In this document: positions 1 to 4,954 of the stretch, in pieces | Layout of the letters: every line of letters starts with the position of its first letter | Numbering within the stretch: the stretch's first letter is position 1 | Origin: Deinococcus sp. | GTDB taxonomy: Bacteria > Deinococcota > Deinococci > Deinococcales > Deinococcaceae | Direction: 5' to 3' | DNA length: 12,780 nt | Assembly (NCBI RefSeq): GCF_018260555.1 | Contig: NZ_JAGLBB010000071.1 | Span: 1 to 12,780, forward strand | The notes under the pieces: model-generated | Seen by the model: only the letters and a program-made list of their open reading frames with translations | What the model was told of the DNA's origin: nothing | The model's database searches: none | Made by a program: the position numbers and the translations under genes

Positions 1-1
1 G

Positions 2-451
2 GATAGCCGGGCCTACGGCAAGGTGAACACCGGCCTGTACACCACGGTGCGCAGGTACGCCTTTCCCACCCAGGGGAAAGCGCAGGGCCGCGCGGACGTG
101 ACGGCTGTCATCGGGGTGCCGCTGGCAGCGGGCCTGAACCTGGACGCCTCGCACTTCGAGCGCTTCGCGGTGGGGGAGACCGCCATCGGGGATTTCGGCT
201 TTGGGCGGGCGCGGTCGAGTAACGCTAGCCTCACGTACCGACTGCCGCCCGCCGAGGGCTTCGGCCTGGGCGCCGTGCGGGTCCGCGCGTACCGCGACTG
301 GCTCGGCAAGACCGCCACGGCCGACGCGGATATCGCCTTTCGAATCGACGGCGTGCCTGCCCTGCTGGGCGGCAGCGTCGGTTACGAGTGGCACGACGCG
401 GACGCCAAGGCCAACCGGTGGCGTTTCGCGCTGGTCGCCCTGCCCCGCTGA
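2..451 (+). CDS. Putative outer-membrane beta-barrel protein, C-terminal part
   Basis: The reading frame is open to the left edge (first full codon at base 2) and stops at TGA 449-451, so only about 149 C-terminal residues are visible. The protein is a run of alternating polar/hydrophobic stretches separated by short charged or Gly-rich turns, for example RADVTAVIGVPL, NASLTYRLPP, VRVRAYRDWL and NRWRFALVALPR. This pattern is typical of transmembrane beta-strands in an outer-membrane barrel. The last residue is Arg, not the aromatic residue usual at proteobacterial barrel ends. The strand pattern could fit an LptD/OstA-like or other Deinococcus barrel, but I cannot name the family from this fragment. 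A GTG at 23 is an internal codon, not the start. A terminator-like hairpin follows 44 bases after the stop, so this is the end of its transcription unit. Confidence 0.55.
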   Translation, partial: DSRAYGKVNTGLYTTVRRYAFPTQGKAQGRADVTAVIGVPLAAGLNLDASHFERFAVGETAIGDFGFGRARSSNASLTYRLPPAEGFGLGAVRVRAYRDWLGKTATADADIAFRIDGVPALLGGSVGYEWHDADAKANRWRFALVALPR

Positions 452-494
452 GAGACGGGTCCCACTGAGCCGCACGTTCCGCTTGCGCGGCACC

Positions 495-529
495 GCACCC
501 CTGAACCTTCCCGGATCAGGGGTGTCTTT
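495..529 (+). terminator. Rho-independent terminator candidate after the barrel gene
   Basis: A perfect 9-bp inverted repeat (CACCCCTGA at 496-504, TCAGGGGTG at 516-524) encloses an 11-base loop and is followed by TCTTTA. A further G-U pair (495/525) extends the stem. The position just after the barrel gene and before the MFS gene fits termination of the upstream gene. Confidence 0.7.
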
Positions 530-587
530 AGGTGCGGGGCGCGGCGGGTGATCCGGCCTGCGCACCGAAGCAACTGGAGTGGGTGTG

Positions 588-724
588 ATACGGATTCCGT
601 CTGTTTCGCTGGCAAGGCAGCGACGATCTGGGTTGCCACCTCCACGCCCGGAACCCGCTGCGGCTCCCACTCGCTTTCGTTCGGATTGAAGGGTCTTTGC
701 AGCCTCTTCAATCGGAGTCCGTAT
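588..724. repeat. MITE-like dispersed repeat, copy A
   Basis: This 137-bp element has imperfect terminal inverted repeats: ATACGGATTCCG at 588-599, and a right end that reads ATACGGACTCCG on the minus strand (713-724). Its right half, read on the minus strand, is nearly identical over about 65 bases to bases 2570-2635 (copy B). The shared blocks include GGCTGCAAAG, TTCAATCCGA and GCGAGTGGGAGC. An internal hairpin pairs GATTGAAG (684-691) with CTTCAATC (706-713), plus two more inner pairs. The frame of the following MFS gene runs open through the element, but the translated residues there (many Cys, Ser, Arg) do not look like protein, so I treat it as non-coding. Confidence 0.75.
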
Positions 725-727
725 GAT
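697..727 (+). promoter_or_regulatory. Possible promoter at the right end of repeat copy A
   Basis: TATGAT at 722-727 is a near-consensus -10 box formed by the repeat's right terminus and the next bases. The best -35 candidate, TTGCAG at 697-702, gives a long 19-base spacer. A start of transcription near 733-735 would lie only a few bases before the GTG at 740 chosen for the MFS gene. Confidence 0.4.
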
Positions 728-739
728 AGGGTCCCTCGC

Positions 740-1936
740 GTGAGGGGTTCCGGGAAGATTCAGGCGCGCGTGCGGGCTTCACTGCCCTTGATGGCCGTGG
801 GAACGGCGGCGTTCTTCACGCTGGGGCTCCTGCAGGCCATGTACGGCCCGGCGTTCCCGGTGTTTCAGGCGCGGTTCGGGGTCAGTACGGCCGTGGTGGG
901 CCTGATTGCCAGCGCGCACTTCCTGGGCTCTGCCGTCGCGCCTCCCGTGGTGGGTGCGGCCCTGCGGCGCGTCAGTGTGCGCGCGGGCGTGTCGCTCAGT
1001 CTGCTGGTGCTGGCGCTGGGCATGCTGGGCGTGGTGTTCGCGCCGGCGTGGGGCGTGGCGGTCACTGCGGCGTTCGTGGGCGGACTGGGTCTGGGCGGCG
1101 TGAGCGCCTGCCTGAACGCCGCGTACGCCAGCGTGGGTGCGCGGCCCGTGAACCTCGTGAACGCGGTGTTCGGGGTGGGCAGCATGGTATCGCCGCTGCT
1201 GGTCGCCGCCCTGACCGGGGTGGGCGCGGCCGGACTGGACGCCACGCAACTGGGGGCGCGGCTGGGCGGGCCGTTCCTGGTGGTGGTGGCCCTGTGCGCC
1301 GCGACGTTCGTGGCGGGCCGCGTGTGGGGTGTGCCGGACATCGTGGCTGCCCCGGCGCAGGCGGGCGCGGCGCGGCCCGGGCCGCAGTTCGCGCTGTTCG
1401 CCGCGCTGATCGCGTGCTACGTGGGCCTGGAAGCCGGGTACGGCGCGTGGACCGTACGCTACCTGACCGAGGTCGGCGTGAGCGGCGCCGCGCTGATTCT
1501 CAGTGGGTTCTGGGGCGCACTGACGGTCGGGCGGGTGCTGACGGGCGTGTTCGCGGCCCGCTGGGAACCGTCGCGGGTGGTGCTGCTGTGCGCCGCTGCG
1601 GTGGCCGTGTGCGCGGCGGCCGCGTTGCGCCCGGAACTGGCGGCCGGTGCGCACCTGCTGGCCGGGCTGGTGCTGGCCCCCGTCTTCGGTACGACCCTGG
1701 CGTGGCTGACGCGGACCCTGTCCGCGCGGCTGGTGCCGTTCCTGCTGGTGGCCGGGTCGGTGGGCGGCGTGATTGCCCCGGCGCTGCTGGGGGCGCTGTT
1801 CGCCCGCTGGGGCGCGCCGGCCGTGCCGGGGTTCCTGCTGCTGCTGGCCGCGTTACTGGCGCTGTTCACGGTGCTGACCGCCCGCATGGCCCGCCCGGCG
1901 CGGCCCCCGCTGCGCCCGGGCGCGGCTACGCCCTAG
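740..1936 (+). CDS. Major facilitator superfamily (MFS) transporter
   Basis: A 398-residue polytopic membrane protein with the length and roughly 12 hydrophobic segments expected for MFS secondary transporters of the inner membrane. The first segment begins at MAVGTAAFFTLGLLQAMYGP. The loop after segment two (VVGAALRRVSVRAG) resembles the MFS motif-A loop, a Gly followed by basic residues, though the usual Asp is absent. A hydrophilic stretch around VPDIVAAPAQAGAARPGPQ marks the loop between the two halves. The substrate cannot be told. The start is uncertain: GTG 740 has a weak AGGG eight bases upstream, while GTG 770 and ATG 791 are alternatives that also keep the first helix. The open frame reaches back to 548 but crosses the repeat, so that start is rejected. 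The stop TAG precedes the gfh1 promoter by nine bases. Confidence 0.85.
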   Translation: MRGSGKIQARVRASLPLMAVGTAAFFTLGLLQAMYGPAFPVFQARFGVSTAVVGLIASAHFLGSAVAPPVVGAALRRVSVRAGVSLSLLVLALGMLGVVFAPAWGVAVTAAFVGGLGLGGVSACLNAAYASVGARPVNLVNAVFGVGSMVSPLLVAALTGVGAAGLDATQLGARLGGPFLVVVALCAATFVAGRVWGVPDIVAAPAQAGAARPGPQFALFAALIACYVGLEAGYGAWTVRYLTEVGVSGAALILSGFWGALTVGRVLTGVFAARWEPSRVVLLCAAAVAVCAAAALRPELAAGAHLLAGLVLAPVFGTTLAWLTRTLSARLVPFLLVAGSVGGVIAPALLGALFARWGAPAVPGFLLLLAALLALFTVLTARMARPARPPLRPGAATP

Positions 1937-1945
1937 CCCCCGCCG

Positions 1946-1974
1946 TTGTCAGTGAGGAGGGTGTGTGGCAGAAT
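1946..1974 (+). promoter_or_regulatory. Predicted sigma-A promoter of gfh1
   Basis: TTGTCA (1946-1951) is separated by exactly 17 bases from CAGAAT (1969-1974). These match the -35 and -10 consensus at 5/6 and 4/6 positions. Transcription would start near 1981 and leave a leader of about 95 bases before the gfh1 GTG. The promoter lies directly after the MFS stop codon, which makes gfh1 a separate unit. Confidence 0.55.
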
Positions 1975-2064
1975 GCGCGCTGATTCTCCCCAATCCGATC
2001 CGGATGCCCAGCAGCGCAACCCCATCAGTTCATGAGTCCTCGCCGGAGCACCCGGCGGCGCAAC

Positions 2065-2069
2065 GGAGG
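2065..2069 (+). promoter_or_regulatory. Ribosome binding site that fixes the gfh1 start
   Basis: GGAGG sits six bases before GTG 2076. The frame is open 37 codons further upstream to GTG 1965, but that extension would begin before the predicted transcription start and has no Gre-family counterpart. Confidence 0.75.
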
Positions 2070-2075
2070 CCTAGA

Positions 2076-2564
2076 GTGTCACAAGCGACGAGACAGGTGA
2101 AACTCACACGTGAAGGTTTTGAACGCCTTCAGAAATCCCTTGAGCAGGAAATGGTCCGCCTTGCCGAGGCCACCCGTATCCTGCAAGAGCAGATGGAAAC
2201 CAGCTCGGATACCGAGGACACCGGCCTGGAAGACGCCAAGCGCGAGAAGATGAACATCGAGGCGCGCATCGACGAACTCGAGGACACCCTGGCCCGGGCC
2301 AGCGTCATCGAGGACCACGAGAACGAGGGCCGCGTGGAACTTGGCGCAATTGTCATGCTGGGCAACGAGACCACCAAGAAGGACATGAAGGTGCAGGTCG
2401 TCAGTGCCCCCGAAGCCGCCGTCACCGGTGGCAGCCTGCCCCGCGTCAGCGAGGACAGCCCCGTCGGGAAGGAACTGATGGGCCGCAAGAAAGGCGAGGC
2501 CTTCGTGGTCAACCTCGATAACGGCAAGCAGATGAAGTACAAGGTCAAGAGCATCGAGTACTGA
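2076..2564 (+). CDS. gfh1: Gre-family transcription factor of the Gfh1 type
   Basis: A 162-residue protein with GreA architecture: an N-terminal coiled coil (about residues 8-78) and a C-terminal FKBP-like domain (about 85-162). It should bind the secondary channel of RNA polymerase. The coiled-coil tip reads SSDTEDTGLEDAK (residues 43-55), with acidic residues D45, E47 and D48. True GreA has a GDLSENAEY-type tip whose Asp and Glu drive transcript cleavage. From memory, the flanking sequence (VKLTREGFERL, EATRILQEQME, IEARIDELEDTLARA, SPVGKELMG) follows Thermus Gfh1 closely. Gfh1 proteins of Deinococcus-Thermus inhibit or pause RNA polymerase rather than rescue it. The GTG start is set by a good ribosome binding site. 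Repeat copy B begins at the stop codon. Gre family is near certain; the Gfh1 assignment is strong but made by eye. Confidence 0.9.
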   Translation: MSQATRQVKLTREGFERLQKSLEQEMVRLAEATRILQEQMETSSDTEDTGLEDAKREKMNIEARIDELEDTLARASVIEDHENEGRVELGAIVMLGNETTKKDMKVQVVSAPEAAVTGGSLPRVSEDSPVGKELMGRKKGEAFVVNLDNGKQMKYKVKSIEY

Positions 2565-2726
2565 CACCGACTCCGATTAAATGGGCTGCAAAGCCCGTTC
2601 AATCCGAGCGAAGCGAGTGGGAGCAAAACGGGTTCCGATTGAGCCGGTGCAGTCCCGAATCAATCGGAGCGGATGCGAGGAGGAACGACAGACGCCCCTT
2701 TGCGGAATGGAGCGGACTCCGCATCA
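2564..2726. repeat. MITE-like dispersed repeat, copy B
   Basis: This copy fills the whole gap between the convergent gfh1 and aminopeptidase genes. Its left 70 bases match the reverse complement of copy A (CGACTCCGATT, GGCTGCAAAG, TTCAATCCGA, GCGAGTGGGAGC, CGGGTTCCG). The right part differs and contains its own perfect 9-bp inverted repeat (TCCGATTGA 2634-2642, TCAATCGGA 2660-2668) built from terminus-like sequence. It ends in GGACTCCGCATC. The copy looks composite, as if one element had inserted in or recombined with another. Confidence 0.7.
2575..2604 (+). terminator. Repeat-borne hairpin acting as possible gfh1 terminator
   Basis: The arms 2575-2587 and 2592-2604 pair with a single A-C mismatch (2579/2600) and one G-U pair, closing a GCAA tetraloop (core GGGCT-GCAA-AGCCC). 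It begins 11 bases after the gfh1 stop. There is no T-run, so it is a weak intrinsic terminator at best, but it is the only strong stem immediately after gfh1. Confidence 0.45.
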
Positions 2727-2739
2727 GATGAACTTGGTG

Positions 2740-3813
2740 TCAGGAACCGCGCAGGCACGCGCTTCGTTCGGCCTGCGGTCTCCCCGCGCACACTCGCGCC
2801 CCCTCGATGAACGCCGGGAGGTGCCCGCCCACGCTTGAGAGCAGCGTCTGAAAGTCCGGGACCATCGTCGCGTACGCCGCCACGGCGCCCAGCGAGGCAT
2901 TATTCACGCCGCGCGCGAAGTAGGCGTCGTACCCCGCGTACCCGCCCCACGAGGCTTTCAGCGTGGCGTAGCGGGCGTTCAGGTCCGCCAGCAGCTCCGC
3001 CTTCCGCGTGCGCCGGTCAGCGTCAGGCAGGTCCGGCTGGGCGTACAGGGCCTCCAGGCGCGCGCGGGCGTCGAGCAGCAGCGCCTCGAACCCCGACTGC
3101 CGCGCCTGCGCCGCCCGGTCCTGGTCGCGCAGCTCCGGCGTGCCGTGCGCGGCCAGCCAGCGCCGCAGGCCCTCTTCCTCGACGGCCGTGGCGTACGACT
3201 CGTTGAACACCGTGTCGCCCGCCACGTACAGGGCCGGGTGTGCGAGCTCGTGAATGACCGTGCGGATCAGCGTGGCGTCCGGGTAGGCCAGCATGGTGGA
3301 CAGCAGCGGATCCTTCAGGTAGCCCAGCGTGGAGTACGCACTCACGCCGCCCACGCTCACGTCCCGGCCCTCCGCGCGCCGCTCCTGTGCGTAGGCGCGC
3401 GCGCCCGCCTCGGCAAAGTAGCCCCGGTAGCCCACGCAGCCCGCCACCGGGAAGCACGACGTGTCCAGCGTCACGCTGAACTCCGGCGCGGAGAACACGT
3501 TCCACACCACGAACGGACGGCCCACATCCACGAACTTCAGAAAAGATCCGTGATCCGGGAGGCCCAGCCCACCCGCCGCCTCGGGCGCCACCGCGAACGC
3601 CCGCACGTCCGACGCCAGCCGTAACTTGCGCCGCACCTCCGGCGGCGTGGCCGGGTCCTCCAGGGCCGCCTCGACTGGCCGCGCCCGCCGCAACAGGTCC
3701 AGTTGCCCGCCCGCCGCCTGCGTCAGGTACTGCACCGGCGCGCACCCACTCAGGGTCAGCGCGGTCGCCCCCAGCAGGCCCGCCACCTGCACACGCCAGC
3801 CCGCCCATCTCAC
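2740..3813 (-). CDS. Lipoprotein zinc aminopeptidase, COG4324/PF10023-like
   Basis: A 357-residue predicted secreted metallopeptidase. The N-terminus has basic residues, a hydrophobic core (VAGLLGATALT) and a lipobox LSGC with the lipidated Cys at residue 24. It is followed by VQYLTQAAGGQLDLL, the conserved start of this aminopeptidase family. The zinc motif HELAH lies at 188-192, with a likely third ligand Glu in FNES about 13 residues later. The segment before it (FPVAGCVGYRGYF, SAYSTLGYLKDPLLSTML) is also family-typical. It should be a membrane-anchored gluzincin-type peptidase outside the cytoplasm; the substrate is unknown. GTG 3813 is chosen because GAGG lies eight bases upstream and it gives a proper lipoprotein signal. 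GTG 3855 would add 14 unlikely residues. The gene is convergent with gfh1. Confidence 0.85.
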   Translation of the reverse strand: MRWAGWRVQVAGLLGATALTLSGCAPVQYLTQAAGGQLDLLRRARPVEAALEDPATPPEVRRKLRLASDVRAFAVAPEAAGGLGLPDHGSFLKFVDVGRPFVVWNVFSAPEFSVTLDTSCFPVAGCVGYRGYFAEAGARAYAQERRAEGRDVSVGGVSAYSTLGYLKDPLLSTMLAYPDATLIRTVIHELAHPALYVAGDTVFNESYATAVEEEGLRRWLAAHGTPELRDQDRAAQARQSGFEALLLDARARLEALYAQPDLPDADRRTRKAELLADLNARYATLKASWGGYAGYDAYFARGVNNASLGAVAAYATMVPDFQTLLSSVGGHLPAFIEGARVCAGRPQAERSACLRGS

Positions 3814-3881
3814 GCTGCCCGCCTCATGCGGCCCAGTATGCGCCTGCCCGCCCACGCCCGGAACGCACGCCCAGGCAGGGA

Positions 3882-3913
3882 CGTGGGGTGAGCGGCCCCA
3901 CGACCTTCGGTCG
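3882..3913 (-). terminator. Two adjacent hairpins between the VOC and aminopeptidase genes
   Basis: CGTGGGG (3882-3888) pairs with CCCCACG (3896-3902). CGACC (3901-3905) pairs with GGTCG (3909-3913) around a 3-base loop. The stems share two bases, so they are alternatives at their junction. No T-run follows on the minus strand. They may slow or end transcription of the VOC gene, or they may be chance in GC-rich DNA. Confidence 0.3.
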
Positions 3914-3934
3914 GCTTCATCCGGATGACAGCCT

Positions 3935-3966
3935 GATGAATTCCGTCTCTCTCGGAGTCCGGATCA
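3935..3966. repeat. Degenerate or terminus-only repeat remnant, copy D
   Basis: ATTCCGTCT (3940-3948) matches the left terminus of copy A and is followed within a few bases by CTCGGAGTCCG (3951-3961), the right terminus of copy A. The roughly 100-base interior is missing, as expected for an internal deletion. It overlaps the stop codon of the VOC gene (TGA at 3966-3964). A perfect 10-bp palindrome CATCCGGATG (3919-3928) lies beside it. Confidence 0.45.
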
Positions 3967-4323
3967 CTCTGCCAGGAACGATTCCACCTCGATCACGAAC
4001 CCGCCCGGCGCGTCGAAGTAGAAGGTCAGGCGGCCGTGATTGCGCTGCGGTTCCGGTACTGTGAACCCGGCCGCCAGTAGCTGCTCGCGCACCGCCAGCA
4101 CCTGCTCGGGCGTGTCCTGAAGGAAACCCACGTGAAAGGACTTCGGGTACGCCACGTCCCGCGCGCGGAACATGGACAGCAGAAACCCGTCCGGGCCGCG
4201 CAGGAACGCCATGTGCTCGTTCACCGGCATGTCCGCCGTGCGCGCAAACCCGAAAAAGGTCTCCATGAGTAAAACGGTGCCCGGCACGTCCGTGACGCTC
4301 AGATTCAGGTGATTGAGTCGCAT
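3964..4323 (-). CDS. VOC-superfamily (glyoxalase/dioxygenase-fold) protein
   Basis: A 119-residue single-domain vicinal-oxygen-chelate protein with two beta-alpha-beta-beta-beta modules. Module one starts MRLNHLNLSVTDV and module two starts around KSFHVGFLQD. It ends DAPGGFVIEVESFL. Candidate metal ligands at the usual strand positions are H5, H64 and E112. The length matches single-domain glyoxalase-like and thiol-transferase-like members. The substrate cannot be predicted. ATG 4323 is chosen because VOC domains begin almost at their start codon and CAAGG lies four bases upstream. The frame stays open to 4605, but that extension would run over the divergent flavoprotein gene. The stop codon lies inside repeat remnant D. 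Confidence 0.85.
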   Translation of the reverse strand: MRLNHLNLSVTDVPGTVLLMETFFGFARTADMPVNEHMAFLRGPDGFLLSMFRARDVAYPKSFHVGFLQDTPEQVLAVREQLLAAGFTVPEPQRNHGRLTFYFDAPGGFVIEVESFLAE

Positions 4324-4455
4324 GTGGCCTTGATACCCCGCGCCGCCCCCACAGAGTGCACGCACCCCTGCAAAGGGAGCGGCCACGTAAGGCTGCATGA
4401 AGGCCGCCTCGCCCTTCCATGAATCCCGCCGCATCACGGGCCGCAGCGGGCCGCG

Positions 4456-4461
4456 TAGCGT
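4456..4461 (+). promoter_or_regulatory. TANNNT -10 box for a leaderless transcript
   Basis: TAGCGT ends seven bases before ATG 4469. There is no usable ribosome binding site (AGG ends one base from the ATG). This spacing is what is expected when transcription starts at the start codon itself. No clear -35 box is visible. Confidence 0.45.
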
Positions 4462-4468
4462 GGCAGGT

Positions 4469-4885
4469 ATGCCCGACCCGAAGTTGACCCAGCTGGCCCG
4501 CCGGATGCGCGGCCTGGACCTGTGCCTGATGACCACCGTCACCAGCGACGGCCGCCTCGCCTCCAGACCCATGAGCAACAACGGCGACGTCGAGTACAAC
4601 GGCACCAGTTATTTCTTTACCTGGGCGGACTCCCGCACTGCTAGGGACATCGGGAAGAACAGGCACGTGCAGCTGAACTTCCGCGCTGAGAAGGAATTCC
4701 TGTTCGTGGCTGTGCAGGGCGAAGCCACCCTGACCACCGACCGCGACGCCATGCAGGAGCACTGGCAGGAGCAACTCACGCAGTGGTTCAAAGAAGGCCT
4801 GGACACGCCCGGCCTGACCATGATCGAAGTAAAAGCCCGGCGCGTGAACTGGTGGGGCGAGGAAGACGGCGAGATCGAACTGTAA
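4469..4885 (+). CDS. Pyridoxamine 5'-phosphate oxidase-like flavoprotein (general stress protein 26 family)
   Basis: A 138-residue split-barrel flavin-binding fold protein of the COG3871 type. It starts MPDPKLTQLARRMRGLDLCLMTTVTSDGRLASRPM, the typical first helix and strand pair with the basic/Ser substrate-phosphate region. This is followed by YFFTWADSRTARDIGKNRHVQLNF and FLFVAVQGEATLTTDRDAMQEHW, the dimer-interface strands of the family. It ends in MIEVKARRVNWWGEEDGEIEL, with the Trp-Trp signature common in this family. Members usually bind FMN or F420 and are linked to stress; the exact reaction is unknown. ATG 4469 is chosen over the upstream in-frame codon at 4397 because homology starts here and a TANNNT box sits seven bases before it. 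The gene is divergent from the VOC gene. Confidence 0.85.
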   Translation: MPDPKLTQLARRMRGLDLCLMTTVTSDGRLASRPMSNNGDVEYNGTSYFFTWADSRTARDIGKNRHVQLNFRAEKEFLFVAVQGEATLTTDRDAMQEHWQEQLTQWFKEGLDTPGLTMIEVKARRVNWWGEEDGEIEL

Positions 4886-4939
4886 GGGTCACGCGCCCTG
4901 ACAGCAGGTCATATGAGGCGGCGTGCGGGCGCGGCGGGT

Positions 4940-4950
4940 CGTACAGTACG
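4940..4950 (+). promoter_or_regulatory. TANNNT -10 box inside a perfect 5-1-5 palindrome
   Basis: TACAGT (4942-4947) ends seven bases before GTG 4955, the same spacing as for the gene at 4469. It is embedded in the perfect odd palindrome CGTAC-A-GTACG (4940-4950), so a regulator binding there would cover the -10 box. No strong -35 box is seen. Confidence 0.4.
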
Positions 4951-4954
4951 GAGC

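Noticed and set aside
548..739. N-terminal extension of the MFS gene from GTG 548
   Set aside because: The added residues are translated from repeat copy A. They are rich in Cys, Ser, Arg and Trp with no MFS counterpart.
779..1654. Long minus-strand open frame opposite the MFS gene (291 codons)
   Set aside because: It has a His/Arg/Gln-rich composition and no recognisable domain. It is an antisense shadow of GC-rich coding DNA.
1965..2075. gfh1 start at GTG 1965
   Set aside because: It lies before the predicted transcription start and adds 37 residues without Gre homology. GTG 2076 has a proper ribosome binding site.
3917..4774. Long minus-strand frame covering the VOC and flavoprotein genes
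   Set aside because: It shares neither gene's protein frame, has low-complexity Gly/Arg/His content, and overlaps two convincing genes.
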